From: Synergistaceae bacterium
GTDB taxonomy: Bacteria > Synergistota > Synergistia > Synergistales > Aminobacteriaceae
Reading direction: 5' to 3'
Length of the DNA stretch: 7,355 bases
NCBI GenBank assembly: GCA_017446645.1
Contig: JAFSQO010000372.1
Location: forward strand, 1 to 7,355
The notes under the pieces were generated by a model that was not told the origin of the DNA, searched no databases, and saw only the letters and a list, made by a program, of their open reading frames with translations. The translations under genes and the position numbers were made by a program. How positions within the stretch are numbered: position 1 is the first letter of the stretch; each line of letters opens with the position of its first letter. Below are positions 1-5,612 of this stretch, in pieces.

Positions 1-246
1 GATATGGGTTTGAAGCTATTCCCCAAGAGTGAAGCAATCTGTTCGCCTACTGTCAGCGCGTTCTATATCCCTGAAAGATTCACATGGCCTGAATTTAACA
101 GTGCCCTGCGCGATAAGGGTCTAGCAATCGGAGGCAATTATGGGAGCTTATCCGGTAAAGTCTTCCGGGTCGGACACATGGGAAGTCAGGCAGATATTAA
201 TCTCGTCAGGGAGGGAATGAGAATCATAAAGCAGGTAATCTCATAA
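1..246 (+). CDS. Class V PLP-dependent aminotransferase, C-terminal fragment (alanine/serine-glyoxylate type)
   Basis: The reading frame is open from the first base, so the start lies upstream and only the last 81 or so codons are present; the ATG at position 4 is probably internal. The fragment matches the small C-terminal domain of fold-type I, class V aminotransferases. It shows a short helix-turn segment ending in the ALRDKGLAIGGNYG region, then the family hallmark GKVFRVGHMG near the end, whose Arg (codon 166-168) corresponds to the substrate-carboxylate-binding arginine of alanine-glyoxylate and related enzymes. The lysine that binds PLP would lie upstream and cannot be seen. Known members transfer amino groups between alanine, serine, aspartate or ureidoglycine and glyoxylate or pyruvate. 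The substrate cannot be decided from this piece; a 2-aminoethylphosphonate transaminase is a less likely alternative. The stop is TAA, and 91 bases separate it from the next gene, so it probably belongs to a different transcript. Confidence 0.8.
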   Translation, partial: DMGLKLFPKSEAICSPTVSAFYIPERFTWPEFNSALRDKGLAIGGNYGSLSGKVFRVGHMGSQADINLVREGMRIIKQVIS

Positions 247-288
247 ATAATAATTTTATTCGGGCGTTATTAAATGCTAATCTGGTAA

Positions 289-294
289 TATAAT
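289..294 (+). promoter_or_regulatory. Possible -10 box upstream of the hybrid kinase gene
   Basis: A perfect TATAAT lies 44 bases before the kinase start, in the 91-base AT-rich gap after the aminotransferase stop. The hexamer expected 17 bases upstream (266-271, GTTATT) is a poor -35 match, and there is no TGn extension. It is a plausible sigma70-type promoter element, but such hexamers are common by chance in AT-rich DNA. Confidence 0.35.
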
Positions 295-316
295 TATCAT
301 AGCTAATAGAATCACA

Positions 317-323
317 AAAGGAG
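317..323 (+). promoter_or_regulatory. Ribosome binding site of the kinase gene, with long spacing
   Basis: AAAGGAG lies 14 bases before the ATG at 338, longer than the usual 5-10. No in-frame ATG, GTG or TTG lies between the site and 338 to give a better fit, and the PAS-like domain begins about 20 residues after this start, so the start is retained. The long spacing may mean modest translation. Confidence 0.6.
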
Positions 324-337
324 TCCTAAAATTTTTA

Positions 338-3300
338 ATGTGCCGAAAACCTGACGAACGAGAAATTTTTATAGACACAATAAGGCAGCTCGGAAACAAT
401 GCAATATTGATACTGACTCACGATAACGGCAGAGCCGAAGCAGTTTTCATCTCGCCTGAGTATGCTTCTATGATGGAAGATACCAGAGAAAATTTACTAC
501 GCTTCAATACTGACGGAGATTTTCATGAGCTTATTGACCCTGAAGACAGGCAGCTTGTCGATTACATGATAAAGAACCACGAGTCGCCGGATAAAAAACA
601 GAATATCCAGATAAGATTCATCACAGCCCAGAAAAATATAATATGGTGCGATGTTCATTTTTCGTTCATTAGGGCTGCGGGCCAAGATTATTTATACATA
701 ACTTTTTACGACATAACTTTATTCAGGAATTATGCAGACAAGATACGAACGAGCTATGACGCAATCGGTCAGAACTTTTATCATCAGGACGAGCATACAC
801 TTGGAATGTTCAGGGCGGACTTAACCCTTGATGAACTCGAAGAAGTCAGGGGCAGGGACATTTTTCACCTCAATAACGAACACGAGCAGAAAATTTATTC
901 CGAGATGCTCAAGATGCGGGCAAGGCACTACATAAATTTTATCGAACGCAAAAAATTTCTGGAGACGTTTAACGTTGACTGCCTTCTCGATAATTACATC
1001 AAGGGCAGAATGGAGACCAAACAGGTTTTATTATCCAAACGAGAGAACGGCTCTATCTGTTACGTAGAGTTCTCAGCCATGACGACACGGGACCCTTTAA
1101 GCGGCCACGTCATAGCTTTTATCACTGAACGCGAATGCAACGACACGAAAGTTTATCAGACTATAGTTGACAAAATTCTTGCACGGCAGTTCGAGATGAT
1201 TGCATACATGGCAGCAGGGAAATATCACATCACAGTCAGCGAGCAGCTTGACGGCAGTATTCTCCCTAAGAGCACTCACAATATTTTCAGCGATTATATC
1301 AATGACGAAATTGTACCCATTCTGCACGGCACTGAAGCGCAGAAGAATTCCATGGCACGCTCTCTGGCACCTGACTCGATAGCATTCGGGACTCAGAGAA
1401 ACGCACTCTATGAAGTAAATATAGATTGCAACATTGACGGTAAAATTTTTCACAAGCAATTTAACTTTTATGCCGTAAATCCCGGTTTCTTCATTATTCT
1501 TGTCTCTGACACTACACGCCTTCACACCGAGCAGCAGGAGAGAAGCAGCCAGCTTGAGGACGCTTTGGAACTCGCTAAGGCAGCAACTCAGCAGGCAAGG
1601 AAAGCTAACTCGGCAAAAAGTGAATTTCTGGCTAACATGTCCCACGAGATCCGCACGCCGATTAATGCAGTACTGGGAATGAATGAGATGATAATCCGTG
1701 AAAGCACAAGCTCAAGAATCACGACTTATGCAAGAAATGTTGAAAGCGCAGGCAAGAATTTACTCTCTATAATCAATGACATACTAGACTTCTCAAAGAT
1801 AGAAGCAGGCAAAATGGAAATTGCAGAGAGTGATTACAAATTAAGCTCGGTTCTAAATGACGTTACTAACATGATAGTGTTTAAGGCCAGACAGAAAGAC
1901 CTGAAATTTACCGTGAATGTCGACGAGAATTTACCGGACGGCTTATACGGCGATGAAGTCAAGGTCAGGCAGGTTGTTACGAACGTCCTCAACAATGCAG
2001 TGAAATACACCCGTGAAGGCAGCGTTATCCTTAATGTGTCCGGTGAGAAAGCCTATATGGAAGACGGCAGCGTCATCATCAATATCGTCTTTAAAGTCAG
2101 CGATACAGGTATAGGCATCAAAGCGGAGGACTTGCCCAAATTGTTCAGGAAGTTCGAGCGCGTTGACCTTGTGCAGAATAACACAGTAGAAGGCACTGGA
2201 CTCGGCTTGTCGATAACCCAGAATTTGCTTCACATGATGAACGGCACAATCAGCGTAGAAAGCGAATACGGCAAAGGCTCAACGTTCACTATAAATCTTC
2301 CGCAGAGAGTTATTTCTGACGAAGCAATCGGGAATTTCCACGAAAAATTTGAACACTACGTTCACACAATGAGGGCCTATAAAGAGTCATTCAGGGCACC
2401 TGACGCGAACTTGCTCGTTGTTGACGACACTGACATGAACCTGACAGTAATAGAGGGCTTGCTGAGTAAAACAGAAATCAATCTCGATACTGCCTCAAGC
2501 GGTGCAGAAGCTCTGACTTACACTAAGACAAAACGTTATGATTTAATTCTCATGGATCAGAGAATGCCTCACATGGACGGAACCCAGACTCTGAATAATA
2601 TTCGCAGCCAGGATGACGGAATGAATAAGGAGACACCTGTGATTTGTCTGACTGCCGATGCTGTCAGCGGTGCAAGGAGCAAATATCTCGAAGAAGGCTT
2701 CACTGACTATCTTTCTAAGCCTGTAGAGAGTTCGAGCCTTGAAGGTGCGTTGATAAAGTATCTGCCTCATGAAAAAATTATCCTGCAGGACGAGAGTGAC
2801 TATCACGAACCAGAACCAGAGTCAGAGTCATTAACAGAGCTTGCGAGATTCTACTCACAGACTGAAGGGCTTAACTATGACGAGGCGGTAAAGAATTGCG
2901 CAACTGAGTCAATACTGGAGAAGACCCTGCAGCAATTCTGGAACTCGATAAATAATAATCTAGGCGACATTGAGAAATTTTTACAGGAGCAGGACATCAA
3001 GAATTACACGATAAAAGTTCACGCCCTGAAGAGTTCTGCAAGATTAATCGGTGCGGAAGAATTATCTAGGCAGGCGGCTTATCTTGAAGAGTGCGGCAAT
3101 GAGAGCAGACTCGACGAGATAGAGAATTTGACTCCAGGTTTGCTGAGTCTCTATAAATCTTATCGCGACAAACTTGCCGTGCTGTATAAACAGGACGAAA
3201 GCGCAGAAGTTATCTCGCATGAGAAGCTCTACGAAGCCTACGAGGCAATAAAAGAGTTTACCCAAATGTTCGACAGTGACTCTATTGACGGGATAATTGC

Positions 3301-3415
3301 CATGCTCAGGGAGTACAAGATTCCTGATTCAGAGTCCGAAAGATTTAATATAATTGCTTCATGTGCAGACAGTGCGGACTGGAACGGCCTTGAAGAAGCA
3401 TTGAAAAATATATAA
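338..3415 (+). CDS. Soluble hybrid sensor histidine kinase with receiver and HPt domains
   Basis: A 1025-residue protein that would sense a signal, autophosphorylate and pass phosphate along an internal relay. Domains in order: PAS-like fold at about 20-130 (ending YITFYDITLFR); a further sensory region at about 140-395 that looks like one or two divergent PAS modules; a coiled-coil linker at about 398-430; HisKA with the H-box SHEIRTP (phospho-acceptor H436); HATPase_c with N-box NVLNNAVKYT (N553), G1 box DTGIGI (D589) and G2 box GTGLGLS (from G619); a receiver with D696/D697, phospho-acceptor D740, T772 and K794; an acidic linker; and an HPt domain with HALKSSA (H895). A helical tail of about 70 residues follows. 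No hydrophobic segment long enough to cross the membrane and no signal peptide are visible, so it is probably cytosolic. The architecture resembles ArcB/BarA kinases without their membrane anchors. The signal is unknown. The partner is almost certainly the receiver protein encoded just downstream. Confidence 0.95.
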   Translation: MCRKPDEREIFIDTIRQLGNNAILILTHDNGRAEAVFISPEYASMMEDTRENLLRFNTDGDFHELIDPEDRQLVDYMIKNHESPDKKQNIQIRFITAQKNIIWCDVHFSFIRAAGQDYLYITFYDITLFRNYADKIRTSYDAIGQNFYHQDEHTLGMFRADLTLDELEEVRGRDIFHLNNEHEQKIYSEMLKMRARHYINFIERKKFLETFNVDCLLDNYIKGRMETKQVLLSKRENGSICYVEFSAMTTRDPLSGHVIAFITERECNDTKVYQTIVDKILARQFEMIAYMAAGKYHITVSEQLDGSILPKSTHNIFSDYINDEIVPILHGTEAQKNSMARSLAPDSIAFGTQRNALYEVNIDCNIDGKIFHKQFNFYAVNPGFFIILVSDTTRLHTEQQERSSQLEDALELAKAATQQARKANSAKSEFLANMSHEIRTPINAVLGMNEMIIRESTSSRITTYARNVESAGKNLLSIINDILDFSKIEAGKMEIAESDYKLSSVLNDVTNMIVFKARQKDLKFTVNVDENLPDGLYGDEVKVRQVVTNVLNNAVKYTREGSVILNVSGEKAYMEDGSVIINIVFKVSDTGIGIKAEDLPKLFRKFERVDLVQNNTVEGTGLGLSITQNLLHMMNGTISVESEYGKGSTFTINLPQRVISDEAIGNFHEKFEHYVHTMRAYKESFRAPDANLLVVDDTDMNLTVIEGLLSKTEINLDTASSGAEALTYTKTKRYDLILMDQRMPHMDGTQTLNNIRSQDDGMNKETPVICLTADAVSGARSKYLEEGFTDYLSKPVESSSLEGALIKYLPHEKIILQDESDYHEPEPESESLTELARFYSQTEGLNYDEAVKNCATESILEKTLQQFWNSINNNLGDIEKFLQEQDIKNYTIKVHALKSSARLIGAEELSRQAAYLEECGNESRLDEIENLTPGLLSLYKSYRDKLAVLYKQDESAEVISHEKLYEAYEAIKEFTQMFDSDSIDGIIAMLREYKIPDSESERFNIIASCADSADWNGLEEALKNI
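2807..2830 (+). repeat. Short tandem hexamer repeat coding an acidic linker
   Basis: Two copies of GAACCA are followed directly by two copies of GAGTCA, encoding Glu-Pro-Glu-Pro-Glu-Ser-Glu-Ser (residues 824-831) between the receiver and HPt domains of the kinase. GAACCA and GAGTCA differ at two positions, so all four units may descend from one hexamer. It reads as a flexible charged hinge whose length could change by slippage in steps of two residues without breaking the frame. Confidence 0.7.
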
Positions 3416-3420
3416 GGAGA
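3414..3420 (+). promoter_or_regulatory. Ribosome binding site of the response regulator, overlapping the kinase stop codon
   Basis: AAGGAGA begins within the TAA stop of the kinase gene (3413-3415) and sits 7 bases before the ATG at 3428. The overlap indicates a single transcript and probable translational coupling of kinase and regulator. Confidence 0.85.
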
Positions 3421-3427
3421 AAAAATC

Positions 3428-4132
3428 ATGAAGGAAAAGATTCTATACATCAGTGACCGGCCAAGCATGGGAGCTGATATGCTGCTCAGGAATTTGGGAA
3501 TAGATTATGAAGTCTTATGGGTACATTCAGGCGATGAAGTAAAGCACGTCCCTGAAATCATATTCGTTAATCTTTCAGGTCTTGAGGATTTGGAGAGAAT
3601 CAAGACTTTCACCGGCTCGAAAATATTTCTGCTGGGCAGTCAGTCAGACTTAACAAAAACAGCAGTTACGGACATTGCAAACGCTGAGAAATTCGTCAAG
3701 CCATTCAATGCAAACGAGATTCGCGACAAGTTACACGGCATTTCAGAGCAAAAAGCAGAACGAATCGAGAAGACTTTGCTGCTTGTAGATGACGATGCTG
3801 TCATGATCAGGACTCTTCGTGAGGGATTGAGCACCAGCTACAAAGTTTTGCCCGCCAATTCAGGAGCAAACGCCTTGAAGATTCTCGCTAAGACAAAGCC
3901 TGATTTAATCCTGCTTGACTACGAGATGCCCGATATGAATGGGACTCAGGTCTTCGAGGCACTGAAGGCTAACCCTGAGACTGCGGATATACCCGTTATG
4001 TTCCTGACTGCTAAGAGCGACTCCGGCAGCATAGAACGAATAGAGTCACTTAAACCGGAAGGCCACATGTTAAAGACCCTGCCGTTACGTGAGATTAAGG
4101 CTATAATTCAGGAATTCTTTAGCGGTAAATAA
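3428..4132 (+). CDS. Response regulator with pseudo-receiver plus receiver, no output domain
   Basis: A 234-residue cytosolic protein with two CheY-like halves. The first (about 4-105) keeps the fold outline, with ILYISD at strand 1 (D10) and a well-preserved FVKPF (K91-P92). At the phospho-acceptor position, however, it reads IIFVNLSG with Asn48 instead of Asp, so it should not accept phosphate. A short charged linker follows (about 106-117). The second half is a standard receiver: LLLVDDD (D121-D123), LILLDYEMPDMNG with phospho-acceptor D164, FLTAKS with T194, and K216 followed by Thr rather than the usual Pro. Nothing follows the second receiver, so there is no helix-turn-helix, GGDEF or other output. 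It starts 12 bases after the kinase stop and is the natural acceptor for the kinase HPt. It may act by protein contact, as CheY, Spo0F or DivK do, or be a relay intermediate for a regulator encoded elsewhere. Confidence 0.92.
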   Translation: MKEKILYISDRPSMGADMLLRNLGIDYEVLWVHSGDEVKHVPEIIFVNLSGLEDLERIKTFTGSKIFLLGSQSDLTKTAVTDIANAEKFVKPFNANEIRDKLHGISEQKAERIEKTLLLVDDDAVMIRTLREGLSTSYKVLPANSGANALKILAKTKPDLILLDYEMPDMNGTQVFEALKANPETADIPVMFLTAKSDSGSIERIESLKPEGHMLKTLPLREIKAIIQEFFSGK

Positions 4133-4166
4133 TGGCTCTGGGAGTCAGAATCAGGGCTAAATTTTT
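4133..4166 (+). terminator. Probable intrinsic terminator after the response regulator
   Basis: Directly after the TAA stop, TGGCTCTG (4133-4140) can pair with CAGGGCTA (4152-4159), giving 8 base pairs, two of them G-U, around an 11-base loop. AA and a run of five T follow (4162-4166). The stem is moderately GC-rich and the T tract short, so termination may be partial. It would separate the signalling pair from the transporter operon. Confidence 0.5.
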
Positions 4167-4170
4167 GCGC

Positions 4171-4176
4171 TATAAT
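4171..4176 (+). promoter_or_regulatory. Likely -10 box of the tctCBA operon
   Basis: A perfect TATAAT lies 5 bases after the T tract of the putative terminator and 44 bases before the tctC start, giving a predicted leader of roughly 35-40 bases. The expected -35 position (about 4148-4153, GAATCA) is weak and falls inside the terminator hairpin, which suggests an activator-dependent or alternative -35 element if the promoter is real. Confidence 0.45.
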
Positions 4177-4204
4177 TTTCATATCACAATTTTATTTTTT
4201 ATTC

Positions 4205-4210
4205 AGGAGG
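4205..4210 (+). promoter_or_regulatory. Strong ribosome binding site of tctC
   Basis: AGGAGG lies 10 bases before the ATG at 4221. It is the strongest site in the operon, fitting the need for binding protein in excess over the membrane subunits, and it confirms the start ahead of a clean signal peptide. Confidence 0.8.
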
Positions 4211-4220
4211 TTTTCTAATC

Positions 4221-5159
4221 ATGAAGAAACTTTTATTGCTAGTGCTGGCGTTAGTTCTCATAGCGTCATCTGCCTTTGCTTGGGAGCCTTCCAAGAACGT
4301 TACTGTCATAGTAGCTTACAAAGCAGGCTCCGGGACTGACAACACGGCCAGGGTTCTATCGAAGTTCGCGAATGAGACAATAGGCAAGACCATAGTCATT
4401 CAGAACCTTGAGGGCGGTTCAGGCTCAATCGGTTGGACTGCACTCTCTCAGGCAAGACCGGACGGCTACACACTTGGCTTTGTTAATCTGCCGACCCTTT
4501 GCTCTAACATAGTTGAAGAGTTAGGCGACTACAAGATCGATGACTTTGTGCCAATCTGCAATCACGTCAACGAGACCGCTATGGTAATGGTCGCTAAGAG
4601 CAGCCCTTTCAATTCTCTTGAGGAGTTAATCAAGTTCGCAAAAGAGAATCCCGGAAAACTCAAGGCTTCGACTAACGGCATGAAGGCAAGCAATCATATC
4701 GGCGCAGAGCTTCTCGCAAAGTCCGCAGGCTTCACCTATATGCCCATACCCTATGGAGGGACGGCTGACCAGTTATTAGCGTTAAGGCAGGGTGAGGTCG
4801 ATTTCAGCGTCGCAAAAGAGGCAGACATTGCAGCAATGTTGACAGAAGTAAAAGTCCTTGGGGTCTTCGCAGAGTCCAGAATGCCCAGCTTCCCTGATGC
4901 CCCGACTCTCGGTGAACTGGGACTCTATAACAAATGGTACGGAAGTGCCCGCTCTATCGTTGCACCTAAGGGAACACCGGCTGATGTCATAGCTTTCTAT
5001 GAGGAGGCTTTCAAGAAGGCAATGGAGAATCCGGAGTACATCGAGACGGCAAAGAAGGCAGGAGTTACGACTCTTTACATGAACGCAGAAGATACAGCAA
5101 AGTTAATTAATCAGCAGTATGAATTCTGCACAAATGAAGTCTCTAAACTCTGGGAATAA
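4221..5159 (+). CDS. tctC: Tripartite tricarboxylate transporter substrate-binding protein (TctC/Bug family)
   Basis: A 312-residue periplasmic binding protein, close to the usual length of about 320 for this family. A Sec signal peptide opens the protein: MKK, a leucine-rich core, then SSAFA with predicted cleavage after A20, leaving Trp21 first. There is no lipobox Cys, so the protein should be free in a periplasm. The family's ligand-loop motifs are present: AYKAGSGTDNTAR (about 32-44), the KASTNG segment at 148-153 followed by HIGAELLAKSAG, and PYGGTADQ (177-184) leading into LRQGEVDF. Known relatives bind citrate, other di- or tricarboxylates, aspartate or glutamate, nicotinate and various aromatic acids. 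Ligand cannot be read from sequence at this level. It would deliver ligand to the TctB/TctA membrane complex encoded next. It is first in the operon, behind its own probable promoter and terminator-insulated from the signalling genes. Confidence 0.95.
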   Translation: MKKLLLLVLALVLIASSAFAWEPSKNVTVIVAYKAGSGTDNTARVLSKFANETIGKTIVIQNLEGGSGSIGWTALSQARPDGYTLGFVNLPTLCSNIVEELGDYKIDDFVPICNHVNETAMVMVAKSSPFNSLEELIKFAKENPGKLKASTNGMKASNHIGAELLAKSAGFTYMPIPYGGTADQLLALRQGEVDFSVAKEADIAAMLTEVKVLGVFAESRMPSFPDAPTLGELGLYNKWYGSARSIVAPKGTPADVIAFYEEAFKKAMENPEYIETAKKAGVTTLYMNAEDTAKLINQQYEFCTNEVSKLWE

Positions 5160-5168
5160 ATTTCTATC

Positions 5169-5612
5169 ATGAAAAAAACTGATATTGGCGTATGTCTCGT
5201 ATTTTACGGGATATGCGCATTTTTTCTCTATATGACATTGCAGCTTCCGAAGTCCGCCCGGATTTACCCGTTGTGTGTGATTGCGTTGCTTGCTGCCCTT
5301 ACGACACTTCACGTTATTAACATGATAATAGCTGCGATTCGTGAGGGAGTTACCAGCGGCCTCGATGACTTCAAGGACTTTGTGCCTTCGCAGTTCTTTA
5401 TGCTATTTGCGTTCATAGTGATTTATTTGATTGCTATGCCCTATCTTGGCTTTTATCTTGCAAGCATATTATTCATGAGTGCGAGTCTTTTATTCCTGCG
5501 TGTAAAACTCTGGCAGATAATTTTGTCTGAAATAGTAATTATCGCTCTTGTTTATTGTGCATTTACTTTATTCCTTGAAGTAAGATTACCTGCGGGGGTG
5601 ATTTTCTCATGA
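5169..5612 (+). CDS. tctB: Tripartite tricarboxylate transporter small membrane subunit (TctB)
   Basis: A 147-residue integral membrane protein with hydrophobic segments at about 7-24, 33-56, 75-92, 94-110 and 114-136; the middle two may form one re-entrant pair, giving the four to five helices expected of TctB. The C-terminal pattern FTLFLEVRLPAG (about 132-143) is the family's most recognisable signature. The small subunit is poorly conserved in general, so identity rests on this motif, length, topology and position between tctC and tctA. It starts 9 bases after the tctC stop, with no clear Shine-Dalgarno in between (the sequence before the ATG is AT-rich), so translation is probably coupled to tctC. 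Its stop codon overlaps the tctA start (ATGA). It is thought to stabilise or assist the large subunit in the inner membrane. Confidence 0.92.
   Translation: MKKTDIGVCLVFYGICAFFLYMTLQLPKSARIYPLCVIALLAALTTLHVINMIIAAIREGVTSGLDDFKDFVPSQFFMLFAFIVIYLIAMPYLGFYLASILFMSASLLFLRVKLWQIILSEIVIIALVYCAFTLFLEVRLPAGVIFS
5594..5600 (+). promoter_or_regulatory. Ribosome binding site of tctA, inside tctB
   Basis: GGGGGTG lies 8 bases before the tctA ATG at 5609, within the last codons of tctB. With the ATGA stop/start overlap at 5609-5612 it supports both the chosen start and translational coupling, which would hold the two membrane subunits near equal amounts. Confidence 0.6.

Noticed and set aside
244..275. 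AT-only inverted repeat after the aminotransferase stop as a terminator
   Set aside because: The possible arms (TAATAA with TTATTA) have no GC pairs and no following T run, so they are unlikely to terminate transcription.
1097..1645. A 182-codon open frame on the minus strand inside the kinase gene
   Set aside because: It lies wholly antisense to the kinase coding region, has no recognisable domain in its translation and no family resemblance; the + strand frame carries textbook kinase motifs over the same bases.
1200..1682. Two 60-codon + strand frames inside the kinase gene
   Set aside because: They are out-of-frame shadows of the kinase sensory and HisKA regions, with arbitrary composition.
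1943..3468. Several 60-100-codon minus-strand open frames across the kinase and regulator start
   Set aside because: Each is antisense to a well-supported gene, and none shows a recognisable domain or signal peptide.
5103..5312. A 69-codon minus-strand frame across the tctC/tctB junction
   Set aside because: It overlaps two well-supported + strand genes and has no recognisable content.
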